This document shows positions 18,117 to 25,925 of a stretch of DNA of 45,146 nt, piece after piece (the stretch's first letter is position 1; each line of letters opens with the position of its first letter). The position numbers and the translations under genes are program-made. Below the pieces are notes generated by a model that ran no database searches, was not told the DNA's origin, and saw only the letters and a program-made list of their open reading frames with translations. The DNA is from Acetobacteraceae bacterium (lineage in GTDB: Bacteria; Pseudomonadota; Alphaproteobacteria; Acetobacterales; Acetobacteraceae). Location of the stretch: assembly GCA_019750465.1 (NCBI GenBank), contig JAIEOP010000070.1, forward strand, positions 1-45,146, written 5' to 3'.

Positions 18117-19808
18117 ATGACCCGCAAGCTGCACCTGGCCTCCGGTCTCGTCCTGTTCGCCTACCTCCTTGTGCATTTCGCCAACCACGCGCTGCTGGTC
18201 GTCTCGATCGGCGCGGCCGATGCCACCCTTGCGGCCATCCACCCATGGCTGGTCTGGGCGCCGGTGACCGGCGTGCTGCTTGCCGCGCTGGGCACCCACG
18301 TGACGCTTGCGCTCGTCGCGCTGTGGCGCCGCCGGACCCTGCGCTTCACGGCCTATGAGGCGCTGCAGTACGTGCTGGGCTTCGCCATGCCGCTCGCCCT
18401 GGTGCCGCACATCGCGCACACCCGCATCGCGGACAGCCTCTACGGCCAGAACTGGGGCTATTACCGGAACATGCTCTCGGTCTACTGGGAGCTCGATCCG
18501 GTGCAGGCGCTCAGCCAGGGCGCGCTGCTGCTGGCGGCCTGGACGCACGCCATGCTGGGGCTGAATGCATGGCTGCGGCTGAAGCCCTGGTTCCCGGCCG
18601 CCCGCCGTGCGCTCGGCGTCGCGGCGCTGCTGCTGCCGACCCTGGCCTTCGCCGGCTTCGTCGCCGGCGGCAACGAGGCGCGGCTGCGCCTGGCGACCGA
18701 CCCCGCCTTCCGCGCCCGCCTCATGGCCGACCTGCCGCCGCCGGAGATCCGTGCGGCGCTCGGCCGGAATGCCGACATGATCCGCTTCGCGCTGCTGGCG
18801 GCCCTGGCCGGGGTGCTGGGCGCGCGGCTCGTGCGCGACGCGCTGCGCCGCCGCGAGAGCCGGGTGCGCATCAGCTATCCCGATGGCCGCGGCATCGCGG
18901 TGCCGCGCGGCTTTTCCGTGCTGGAGGCGAGCTGGCTGCTGGGCGTTCCGCATGCCTCGGTCTGCGGCGGCCGCGGCCGGTGCTCCACCTGCCGGATCCG
19001 GGTTGCGGCCGCCGACCCCGCCGCGCTGCCGCCGCCCGATGCCGAGGAGGCGCGCGTGCTGGCCCGGATCAAGGCCACCCCCGACATGCGCCTGGCCTGC
19101 CAGCTCCGCCCGCGTGGGCCCGTGCGCGTGGTCCCCCTGCTCGATGCGGCGCAGCCGCCGCATGGCCTGCTGCGCTTCCGCGAACCGCTGCTGCTCGGCG
19201 AGGAGCGGGTGGTTGCCATCCTGTTCGCCGATATCCGCGGCTTCACCCGCATCGCCGAGCACCGCCTGCCCTTCGACGTGGTGCACCTGCTGAACCGCTA
19301 TTTCCGCGCCATGGGCGAGGCGGTGGAATCCGCCGGCGGCCGCGTGGACAAGTTCCTCGGCGACGGGGTGATGGCGCTGTTCGGCGCCGAGGAGGGGCGT
19401 GAGGAGGCGGCGGACCCGGCAGCGGCCTGCCGCGCCGGGCTCGAGGGCGCGCGCCGCATGTCGCTGGCCCTGGCGACGCTGAACCGCAGCGTCGGCCCGG
19501 AGATTGGCGAGCCGCTGCGGATCGGCATCGGCCTGCATGTCGGGCCGGTGATCCTGGGCGCCATGGGGCATGGCCGCACGGTCGGGCTGACCGCGATCGG
19601 CGACGCGGTGAACACGGCGAGCCGGCTGGAAGCGGCGACGAAGGCGCTGGGCTGCGAGCTGGTGGTGTCGCAGGCGGTGCTGGACGCGGCCGGGGTTGCC
19701 CTGCCCGATGCATCGGCGGCCCCGCACGAGGTGCAGGTGCGGGGCCGGCACGACCCGCTGAAGGTGCGGGCCGTGCCGCGCGCGGACGCCCTGCCCGCGC
19801 GCGGCTGA
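18117..19808 (+). CDS. adenylate/guanylate cyclase with cytochrome-like membrane domain and 2Fe-2S domain
   Basis: 563 residues. The N-terminal part (1-250) has several membrane helices and begins KLHLASGLVLFAYLLVHFANHALL (residues 4-27; His20 and His24), which resembles the cytochrome b subunit of succinate dehydrogenase or fumarate reductase. A ferredoxin-like domain follows with Cys283, Cys289, Cys292 and Cys328 (CGGRGRCSTC, then LACQL). The class III cyclase domain spans about 360-545, with metal Asp372 (FADIRGFT) and Asp416 (FLGDGVMALFG), and IGDAVNTASRLE. The protein probably senses a redox or respiratory signal at the inner membrane and makes cAMP or cGMP. ATG at 18117 follows GGAACGGCCC; ATG at 18105 is also possible. 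Similar three-part cyclases are known in Alphaproteobacteria. Confidence 0.9.
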   Translation: MTRKLHLASGLVLFAYLLVHFANHALLVVSIGAADATLAAIHPWLVWAPVTGVLLAALGTHVTLALVALWRRRTLRFTAYEALQYVLGFAMPLALVPHIAHTRIADSLYGQNWGYYRNMLSVYWELDPVQALSQGALLLAAWTHAMLGLNAWLRLKPWFPAARRALGVAALLLPTLAFAGFVAGGNEARLRLATDPAFRARLMADLPPPEIRAALGRNADMIRFALLAALAGVLGARLVRDALRRRESRVRISYPDGRGIAVPRGFSVLEASWLLGVPHASVCGGRGRCSTCRIRVAAADPAALPPPDAEEARVLARIKATPDMRLACQLRPRGPVRVVPLLDAAQPPHGLLRFREPLLLGEERVVAILFADIRGFTRIAEHRLPFDVVHLLNRYFRAMGEAVESAGGRVDKFLGDGVMALFGAEEGREEAADPAAACRAGLEGARRMSLALATLNRSVGPEIGEPLRIGIGLHVGPVILGAMGHGRTVGLTAIGDAVNTASRLEAATKALGCELVVSQAVLDAAGVALPDASAAPHEVQVRGRHDPLKVRAVPRADALPARG

Positions 19809-19821
19809 GTGCTGCCCTGCC

Positions 19822-19977
19822 CTACAGCACGTCGATGTCGGTGCCGGTGAGCTGGGCCGGCAGGGGGTCCTCGAAGAGGATCACCGTGGTCCCGCAACCC
19901 GGATTGGCCAGGCTGATCGCCATGTCCGCCCCGGCCTGGGACGATACTCGCGATATCGTGTTTTCCCGCGTGGGGAG
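19822..19977 (-). pseudogene. fragment resembling the C-terminus of an RTX/type I-secreted protein
   Basis: About 51 codons read leftward from just after the metallo-hydrolase stop to a TAG at 19822-19824. The translation includes SSQAGADMAISLANPG, then TTVILFEDPLPAQLTGTDIDVL before the stop. Secreted Ca-binding (hemolysin-type) proteins often end in just this way, with a GAD...ISL...L..V....LTA.DF-like run. No upstream RTX repeats or start codon of a full gene are present; the frame before it is the metallo-hydrolase gene. The simplest reading is a remnant left after deletion. An ATG at 19923 would give a 33-residue peptide if it is translated at all. Confidence 0.4.
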
Positions 19978-19978
19978 G

Positions 19979-20776
19979 TCAGCCGACCGGCACCTCCAGC
20001 ACCATCCCGTCGTAGCCGGGCTCGATGCCTGGCGGCAGCTCGCGCCGCAGCGCGCCGTAGTCCATCTCGATGCTCATATGCGTCAGCACGGTGCGCCGCG
20101 GCCGCAGCAGCGCCACCCATTCCAGCACCTGGTCGAGGTTGGCGTGGACCTTGTGCGCGCCCTTCTGGAAGCAGCCCACCACCCAGGTATCCAGCCCCTG
20201 CAGGTGCGGCAGGCTTTCCTCCGGCAGCAGCACCACGTCGGTCGAATAGGCGAAGCCGCCGACGCGGAAGCCGAGGGTGTCCATGACCCCGTGGTCCTGG
20301 CGGAACAGCGTGAGGCGCATGCCCGCGGCCTCCAGCACCTGGCCGTACTCCACCCGCACGGCGCTCAGCGCGGGCCGGTAGAAGAAGGGCGGCGTCGCGC
20401 CGATGAAGGCGTAGTCGAAGCGGTCATCGAGGCGGCTCAGCGTGGCGCGCGTGCCGTAGGCCGGCAGCTCCTTGCCGGTGAAGCGGTTCACCGCGCGCAG
20501 GTCGTCGATGCCGAGGATGTGGTCGGCATGCGCATGGGTGAACAGGATCGCATCCAGCCGCGCCTTCCCCGCCGCCAGCAATTGCTGGCGCAGGTCGGGG
20601 CCGGCATCGATCAGCAGCCGCCCGCCATCCGGTCCCTCCAGCAGGGCGGAGGTGCGGGTGCGGCGGTTGCGCGGCTCGGCCGGGTCGCATTCGCCCCAAT
20701 TGCCGCCCTCCCCCACGCCACCGATCAGCGGCACGCCGGCGGAGCCGCCGGTGCCGAGCAGCGTGACCCTCAGCAT
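19979..20776 (-). CDS. MBL-fold metallo-hydrolase (PhnP-like)
   Basis: 265 residues. A metallo-beta-lactamase fold with LLGTGGSAGVP at the N-terminus, HAHADH (His81, His83, Asp85, His86) as the zinc motif, RQDHGVMDTLGFRV and a late VLTHMSIEMDY. This subgroup, close to PhnP phosphodiesterases, is usually found directly after tatD in the tmk-holB-metG-tatD set of Alphaproteobacteria. Here a DUF805 gene on the other strand lies between the two. It probably hydrolyses a cyclic or linear phosphodiester; the real substrate is unknown. The ATG at 20776 was chosen because LRVTLLGTGG follows directly. Confidence 0.9.
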   Translation of the reverse strand: MLRVTLLGTGGSAGVPLIGGVGEGGNWGECDPAEPRNRRTRTSALLEGPDGGRLLIDAGPDLRQQLLAAGKARLDAILFTHAHADHILGIDDLRAVNRFTGKELPAYGTRATLSRLDDRFDYAFIGATPPFFYRPALSAVRVEYGQVLEAAGMRLTLFRQDHGVMDTLGFRVGGFAYSTDVVLLPEESLPHLQGLDTWVVGCFQKGAHKVHANLDQVLEWVALLRPRRTVLTHMSIEMDYGALRRELPPGIEPGYDGMVLEVPVG

Positions 20777-20833
20777 GGGTGGGCGCGGGCGGGCGATGCT
20801 AGGCTGGCCGGAAGGCGCAAGGAGGGTCGCGGC

Positions 20834-21298
20834 ATGGATTTCCCGACGGCGGTGAGAACCTGCCTGCAGAAATACGTGACCTTCGAGGGTCGGGCCACCC
20901 GCACCGAATACTGGTGGTTCGTGCTGTTCAGCGTTGGCGTGGTGCTGGTCCTCGGCATCCTGGGCGGCCTGTTCGGCGCGGTGCTGCTGATGGTCCTGGG
21001 CCTGGCGCTGCTGCCGCCGGGTGTCGCCGCCGCGGCGCGCCGCCTGCACGACACCGGCCGCAGCGGCTGGTGGCAGCTTGGCCCGGCGGTGCCGAACCTC
21101 CTCGGCGAGCTGGTCGGTTCGGACAGCCTGTTCGGCATCCTGCTCGGGATCGTGGGATTGGGGTTCAGCCTGGTGCTGATCTGGTGGCTGGCCAGCCCCG
21201 GCGACCCGGCGGCCAATGCCTATGGCCCGCCGCCCGGGACCCGGACCTCGGTCACGCCGCCGCCGCCCGCCGGAACAGGCGATGGAAATTGGCGGTAG
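20834..21298 (+). CDS. DUF805 inner-membrane protein
   Basis: 154 residues. Starts DFPTAVRTCLQKYVTFEGRATRTEYWWFVLF, the DUF805 signature, followed by membrane helices (GVVLVLGILGGLFGAVLLMVLGLALLP; ILLGIVGLGFSLVLIWWL) and RRLHDTGRSGWW. The function of the family is unknown; relatives include E. coli YhaH and YhaI. ATG at 20834 has AAGGAGG 8 bases upstream, the best Shine-Dalgarno in this region. Its last 47 bases overlap the end of tatD on the other strand. The gene breaks up a set that is normally contiguous, so it is likely an insertion. Confidence 0.92.
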   Translation: MDFPTAVRTCLQKYVTFEGRATRTEYWWFVLFSVGVVLVLGILGGLFGAVLLMVLGLALLPPGVAAAARRLHDTGRSGWWQLGPAVPNLLGELVGSDSLFGILLGIVGLGFSLVLIWWLASPGDPAANAYGPPPGTRTSVTPPPPAGTGDGNWR

Positions 21299-22034
21299 TC
21301 ACCGCGGCGAGCCGCGCCGGGTCGAGGCCCCGGACCTCTGCCAGCACCCGCGCGGTGTGCGCGACATGCGCCGGTTCGCAACGCTTGCCGCGCAGCGGGA
21401 CGGGGGCGAGGTAGGGCGCGTCGGTCTCCACCAGGATCCGGTCCTCCGGCAGGTCGCGGGCGATCTCGCGGATCTCCGGCGACCTGGGGAAGGTGAGGAT
21501 GCCGGAGAAGGAGACATAGCCGCCGATCTCCACCGCCTTTTCAGCGAGGTCGCGGCCGGAGCTGAAGCAGTGCAGGAGGAAGTCGAAATCCCCGCCCCGC
21601 GTGCGTTCGTCGCGCAGGATGGCCAGGATGTCGTCATCGGCCTGGCGGGCATGGATGACGATCGGCAGGCCGGCGATCCGCGCCGCCCGGATGTGCCGCC
21701 GGAACCCCTCGGCCTGCACGTCGCGTGGCGATGTGTCGTAGTGGTAGTCCAGGCCGCTCTCGCCGATGCCGATGATGCGCGGGTGATCGGCCAGGGCGGC
21801 CAGTTCCTCGACACTTGGCAGCGGAAGCTCACCGGCATTGTGAGGATGGATGCCGACCGTCCCCCAGACCGTGTCGGGGAAACGGTCGCACAGCGCCTTC
21901 ACCGCCGCGGCCTGGGCAAGGCGGGTGCCGATGGTGACCATGCGCGCCACGCCGGCGTCGCGGGCGCGGGTGACGACTTCATCGATCTCGGCCTCGGCGA
22001 AGTAGTCGAGGTGGCAGTGGGAATCGATCAGCAT
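21252..22034 (-). CDS. tatD: TatD-family metal-dependent hydrolase / DNase
   Basis: 260 residues. A TIM-barrel amidohydrolase with LIDSHCHLDYF (metal His6 and His8), GTVGIHPHNAGE, GIGESGLDYHYDTS, IVIHARQADDD, LHCFSSG, and LVETDAPYLAPVPLRGKRCEPAHV. It likely has 3'-5' exonuclease activity on DNA or RNA, as TatD proteins do. ATG at 22034 was chosen because the family's first strand begins there; the frame upstream runs into a REP-like repeat that translates as AGLGPAI and AKPGHDE. It follows metG in the same direction across a 102-base gap with that repeat. Confidence 0.95.
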   Translation of the reverse strand: MLIDSHCHLDYFAEAEIDEVVTRARDAGVARMVTIGTRLAQAAAVKALCDRFPDTVWGTVGIHPHNAGELPLPSVEELAALADHPRIIGIGESGLDYHYDTSPRDVQAEGFRRHIRAARIAGLPIVIHARQADDDILAILRDERTRGGDFDFLLHCFSSGRDLAEKAVEIGGYVSFSGILTFPRSPEIREIARDLPEDRILVETDAPYLAPVPLRGKRCEPAHVAHTARVLAEVRGLDPARLAAVTTANFHRLFRRAAAA

Positions 22035-22040
22035 GGCCTC

Positions 22041-22112
22041 GTCATGACCGGGCTTGGCCCGGCCATCCTGGTAGCAGGGGGGGGATATGGCCGGGCCAAG
22101 CCCGGCCATGAC
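22041..22112. repeat. REP-like palindromic inverted repeat pair
   Basis: The left arm at 22041-22065 (GTCATGACC, then GGGCTTGGCCCGGCCAT) is matched by its reverse complement at 22088-22112 with one mismatch in 25 bases. Each arm is itself palindromic (CCGGGC and GCCCGG around TTG). A run of 8 Gs lies between the arms. Repeats of this kind, reading as GRAKPGHD in translation, are widespread between genes in Alphaproteobacteria. It would form a large stem-loop in the metG-tatD message and may end transcription or protect RNA. Confidence 0.8.
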
Positions 22113-22136
22113 GGGAAAAAGCGCAGCGTCAGGTGC

Positions 22137-23684
22137 CTATACGGCGATCTCGATCTTGCGGAACAGCGGTGCCGGCGGCGGCAGGGCAATGCCCTCCGGC
22201 AGCGGCACCGCCAGGTTGGCCAGTCCCTGCTCCCCCGCCGGCACGCCAAGCTGGTCCAGCAGCGCCGCCATGCTGCCCGGCATGAAGGGGATCAACACCG
22301 TGGCGAAGCCGCGCAGCGCGGTGTGCAGGTGGCGCAGCACCACCAGCATGCGGGCCGGGTCGGTCTTCCGCAGTGCCCAGGGCGCCTGCTGGGTAATGTA
22401 GCCATTGGCCTCGCGCACGGCATGGAACACCGCTTCCAGCGCCAGGTGGAAATGCTGCTCGTCCAGCAGCCGGCCGACCGTCCCGGGCAGAGCAGCCACC
22501 TCGGCCAGCAAGGCTCGGTCCGCCTCCGCCGCCGCCGCCGGCGCCGGCAGCCGCCCCTCGCAGTTGCGCTGGATAAGGCTCAGGGTCCGCTGCGCCAGGT
22601 TGCCCAGACCGTCCGCCAACTCCCCGTTCAGTCGCCCGACCAGGGCCTTGCGGGCGAAGTCGCCGTCATTGCCGAAAGGGACCTCGCGCAGCAGGAAATA
22701 CCGCAGCGCGTCCAGGCCGAATTCCTCGATCAGCGCCAGCGGGTCGATGGCGTTGCCGAGGGATTTCGACATCTTCTGCCCCTCGATGGTCCACCAGCCA
22801 TGGGCGAAGACCCGCTTCGCAGGCGGCAGACCCGCGGCCATCAGGAAGGCCGGCCAGTAGACCGCATGGAAGCGCAGGATGTCCTTGCCGACGAAGTGCA
22901 CATCCGCCGGCCAGAACCGCCAACGCTCAGCGTTTTCATCGGGATAGCCGGCAGCGGTGAGGTAGTTCGTGAGCGCGTCCAGCCAGACATACATCACATG
23001 CGCCGGGTCGCCCGGCACCGGCACGCCCCAGGTGAAGGAGGTTCGGCTGATCGACAGATCCTGCAGCCCCGCCTTCACGAAGGCCCGCACCTCGTTGCGC
23101 CGGCTCTCGGGCAGGATCCCGATGGAATCGGGGTGGCCGGCGGGCAGGTCGTAGCGGCGCAGCAGTTCATCCGCCCACTTCGACAGGCGGAAGAAGTAGC
23201 TCGGCTCCCTCACCCATTCCACCGGGGCGCCGCTGGGGGCGTAGCGCACCCCGTCGCGCTCGGTCAGCTCGTCCGGGCCGTAGAAGGCCTCGTCGCGCAC
23301 CGCGTACCAGCCCTCGTAGTGGCCGAGATGGATCTCGCCGCGCGCCGCCAGCGCCTGCCACAGCGCCTGGCAGGCGCGGTGGTGGCGCGGCTCGGTGGTG
23401 CGGATGAAGTCGTCGTGGGAGAAATTCATCCGCTCCGCCAGCAGCCGGAAGGACTGGCTCACCCCGTCGGTGAAGGCCTGCGGCTCCATCCCGGCGTCGC
23501 GGGCCGCCTTCTCCACCTTCTGGCCGTGCTCGTCGGTGCCGGTGAGGAAGAACACCTCCTCGCCGGCGAGCCGCTTCCACCGCGCGAGAACATCGGTCGC
23601 CAGGGACGTGTAGGCATGGCCGATATGCGGCTTGTCGTTCACGTAGTAGATCGGCGTGGTGAGGTAGACCGGCTTGCGCGACAT
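22137..23684 (-). CDS. metG: methionyl-tRNA synthetase
   Basis: 515 residues, class I synthetase. HIGH motif (KPHIGHAYTSLATDV, near residues 19-33), GTDEHGQKVEKAA, and KMSKSLGNAIDP for ATP binding are present. No CxxC zinc-knuckle cysteines are visible in the connective domain, and there is no C-terminal dimerisation domain, so this is the short alphaproteobacterial type. It charges tRNA-Met for both initiation and elongation. Upstream, TTGGGG (23713-23718, minus strand) and TAAGCC (23691-23696) are 16 bases apart and could be a weak promoter. It lies 74 bases after holB. Confidence 0.97.
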   Translation of the reverse strand: MSRKPVYLTTPIYYVNDKPHIGHAYTSLATDVLARWKRLAGEEVFFLTGTDEHGQKVEKAARDAGMEPQAFTDGVSQSFRLLAERMNFSHDDFIRTTEPRHHRACQALWQALAARGEIHLGHYEGWYAVRDEAFYGPDELTERDGVRYAPSGAPVEWVREPSYFFRLSKWADELLRRYDLPAGHPDSIGILPESRRNEVRAFVKAGLQDLSISRTSFTWGVPVPGDPAHVMYVWLDALTNYLTAAGYPDENAERWRFWPADVHFVGKDILRFHAVYWPAFLMAAGLPPAKRVFAHGWWTIEGQKMSKSLGNAIDPLALIEEFGLDALRYFLLREVPFGNDGDFARKALVGRLNGELADGLGNLAQRTLSLIQRNCEGRLPAPAAAAEADRALLAEVAALPGTVGRLLDEQHFHLALEAVFHAVREANGYITQQAPWALRKTDPARMLVVLRHLHTALRGFATVLIPFMPGSMAALLDQLGVPAGEQGLANLAVPLPEGIALPPPAPLFRKIEIAV

Positions 23685-23758
23685 GGCGATGGCTTAGCAC
23701 GCGTGCGGCAGGCCCCAAAGCAGGTGGCTCCGAAGCAGGCGCTCCCTGGGTCGGCGGA

Positions 23759-24796
23759 TCAGGCGGCGCGCAGCCAGGCCAGCCCGGTCAGCACCGCCTG
23801 CCGCCGGTCGAGGTTCAGCCGCTCCGTCTCCTCGGCCAGCCGGCCGAGCCGGTCCCAGATCGCCGCCCAGTCCGCCAGCGGGCGCGCCGCAACCCACCCC
23901 GGCACATCGCCAGCGCCGCGCGCGGCGCTGCGCACCGCGCCCGTCAGCGCCCGCCGCAGCAGCGCCATGAAGGTGACGAAGGCGTCCAACTCACGCCCCC
24001 GCCCCGCGACCGCCTCGGCGATCGCATGCAGCACGCGCCCATCCATTGCCGGCAGGACGGCGAGCGCGCGATCCACCTCGGCCTGCATGGCCAGCCCCTC
24101 GCCCTCGGCCAGCGCCAGGGCCTGGCCGGGCGAGCCCTCCGCGATGCCGGCCAGGGCGGCACGCTCGGCCGCCGGCATGTCCGGCAGGGCCCCTGCCAGC
24201 AGCGCCTGCATGCCGGCCGCATCCAGGGGAAACAGATCGAGCCGCCGGCACCGGCTGCGGATGGTCGGCAGCAGCCGGTCGGGCTGGGCGGTGACCAGCA
24301 GCAGCACCGTGCGCGGCGGCGGCTCCTCCAGCGTCTTCAGCAGGATGTTCTGGAAGGCGGCGCTGTCGGCCCGATCGGCCTCATCGATGAGCACGACGCG
24401 CCAGCCGCCCTCGGCGGCGGTATGGGCAAGGAAGCGGTTGGCCTCGCGGGCGTCCTCCACCCGCAGCAGCTCCTTCCTGCCCCGGTCGCCGCGATTCGGC
24501 TCGAGCGTGATCATGTCGGCATGGGCGCCGGCCGCAACGCGCCGGAAGGCCGGATGCCCGGGCGGGACGTGCAGCGGCGGCTGGCCCGGCGCAGGGGGCG
24601 GCAGGCCGGCGAGCAGCCAGCGCGCGAAGCGATAGGCCAGCGTCGCCTTGCCGATGCCGGGCGGGCCGGCGAGCAGCCAGGCATGATGCAGGCGGCCGGC
24701 GCGCGCCGCCGCCTCCAGCGCCGCCGCCGCCGTGTCGTGGCCAACCAGCCCGGGATTCGCCCGCGGCTCCGGCAGGCTCACCGGACCCTCGCCCAT
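23759..24796 (-). CDS. holB: DNA polymerase III subunit delta'
   Basis: About 345 residues. A clamp-loader AAA+ protein with NPGLVGHDTAAAALEAA, Walker A-like GPPGIGKATLAYRFARW, VLIDEADRADSAAFQNILLKTLEEPP and the SRC-like box TIRSRCRRLDL. Delta' is the rigid stator of the clamp loader that loads the beta clamp at primer-template junctions. ATG at 24796 was chosen; a GTG at 24823 with GGAG 8 bases before it would add 9 residues and is also plausible. It starts about 40 bases after the tmk stop, and tmk-holB coupling is typical of Alphaproteobacteria. Confidence 0.94.
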   Translation of the reverse strand: MGEGPVSLPEPRANPGLVGHDTAAAALEAAARAGRLHHAWLLAGPPGIGKATLAYRFARWLLAGLPPPAPGQPPLHVPPGHPAFRRVAAGAHADMITLEPNRGDRGRKELLRVEDAREANRFLAHTAAEGGWRVVLIDEADRADSAAFQNILLKTLEEPPPRTVLLLVTAQPDRLLPTIRSRCRRLDLFPLDAAGMQALLAGALPDMPAAERAALAGIAEGSPGQALALAEGEGLAMQAEVDRALAVLPAMDGRVLHAIAEAVAGRGRELDAFVTFMALLRRALTGAVRSAARGAGDVPGWVAARPLADWAAIWDRLGRLAEETERLNLDRRQAVLTGLAWLRAA

Positions 24797-24839
24797 CGCC
24801 CGATTGCGCCCCGCCCGAGGCACTGCCCACGCTCCGCCC

Positions 24840-25466
24840 TCACCCCACCCCCAGCCTTTCCCGGATCGCGGCCATGATCGCCCCGGTCACCGCATCCGCC
24901 TCGGCCACCGCATCCACCACCACGCAACGCCCCGGCTCCGCGGCCGCGATGTCCAGGAACGCCGCCCGGATCCGCTCATGCACATCGACCCCGAGCGCCT
25001 CGTACCGGTTGGTCCCGCCCCGCGCCGCCGCCCGCGCCAGCCCTGTGGCCGGGGCGATGTCCAGCACCAGCGTCAGGTCCGGCCCGACCCCCTCCAGCGC
25101 GATCGCGGCCAGCCCGTCCCAGACCGCGCGCGGCGTGCCCTGCCCGGCCACCTGATAGGCGAGCGTCGAATCGGCAAAGCGGTCGCACACCACCCAGAGG
25201 CCGGCCGCCAGCGCCGGGCGGATGGTCCGCGCCAGGTGCTCCCGCCGCGCCGCGAAGTGCAGCATCGTCTCCGCCACCGGGTCCCAGGGTCCCGCCCCGA
25301 GCAGCACGGCGCGGATCGCCTCGGCACCGGGGGCGCCGCCGGGCTCGCGGGTGCGCAGCACGGGCAGGCCGGCGGCGGCCAGCGCGGCGGCAAGGCGGCG
25401 GGCCTGCGTGGATTTCCCCGCGCCCTCCCCGCCTTCCAGGGTGATGAAGCGGCCGGCCTGGCTCAT
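24840..25466 (-). CDS. tmk: thymidylate kinase
   Basis: 208 residues, the normal size. P-loop FITLEGGEGAGKSTQARRLA near the N-terminus, LRTREPGGAPGAEAIR (the dTMP-binding loop), VVCDRFADSTLAYQ and the lid region (RAAARGGTNRYE). It phosphorylates dTMP to dTDP. ATG at 25466 was chosen because the P-loop strand begins eight residues later; the frame upstream is open to 25898 but has no family character. It is the first gene of the tmk-holB-metG-tatD set and likely has its own promoter in the AT-rich stretch about 90-120 bases upstream. Confidence 0.96.
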   Translation of the reverse strand: MSQAGRFITLEGGEGAGKSTQARRLAAALAAAGLPVLRTREPGGAPGAEAIRAVLLGAGPWDPVAETMLHFAARREHLARTIRPALAAGLWVVCDRFADSTLAYQVAGQGTPRAVWDGLAAIALEGVGPDLTLVLDIAPATGLARAAARGGTNRYEALGVDVHERIRAAFLDIAAAEPGRCVVVDAVAEADAVTGAIMAAIRERLGVG

Positions 25467-25925
25467 GCGGGCATCTGGCCGCGGGAGGCGGCGGCGGTCA
25501 ACGGTGTCGGAATCGGTACGATGCAGTCTCGGAAAAGATTGATCTAGGAAAATTTTCTGATATCTTGTAGCATCATTGGCGGAAGGCAAGGTCCAGGCAT
25601 GACTATCCTCTCCCCTGCCCTCTTTGCCGCGAGCGTCCCACCCCCTGGTGCCTGCCCGGGCCGATGCGTGGCCCTTGGATGCCTGGCCCCTGGCAGATCC
25701 GTCCCGATCCCGGGCGTGATGCGTTGCAGCGCCGGGTCCCCCCTCAGGGCCGTGGGTCAGGACCTGTTCCGCCCCCAGCGGCGCCCCGCGGCCACCCCCG
25801 GCAGGGCTGCCACGGTGCAGCCGGCAAGGCGGGAATTGCGGGGCTTCCCGGCGCGGCGCCGGCCGGGCCGGGATTTGTCCGAACCGCGCAGGATGCACGA
25901 TTGCGGCAATATCGCGAGTCGGCCG
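25467..25925. other. 459-base gene-free gap between ycjF and tmk
   Basis: No frame with protein character was found. It contains an AT-rich island (about 25525-25580) in GC-rich surroundings, the likely tmk promoter region, and GC-rich inverted repeats such as GCGCGGCGCC near 25850-25865. A near-direct repeat starting GATGC and continuing with TGGCCC occurs around 25665-25695. No insertion sequence ends or attachment sites were recognised. Confidence 0.6.
25561..25589 (-). promoter_or_regulatory. weak promoter candidate for tmk
   Basis: On the minus strand TTGCCT (25584-25589) is followed after 17 bases by AAGATA (25561-25566), an imperfect -10 box. The position, about 95 bases before the tmk ATG inside an AT-rich island, is suitable. 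Pattern match only. Confidence 0.25.

Noticed and set aside
22028-22136. Short open frames translating as AGLGPAI or AGPSPAMTGKS across the REP-like repeat.
   Set aside because: They arise from the palindromic repeat itself and are a common misannotation in Alphaproteobacteria.
21216-24635. Plus-strand open frame of 1139 codons across tatD, metG and holB.
   Set aside because: It is antisense to three clear genes with full family motifs. Its translation is Arg/Gly/His-rich without domains, a known artefact of high GC.
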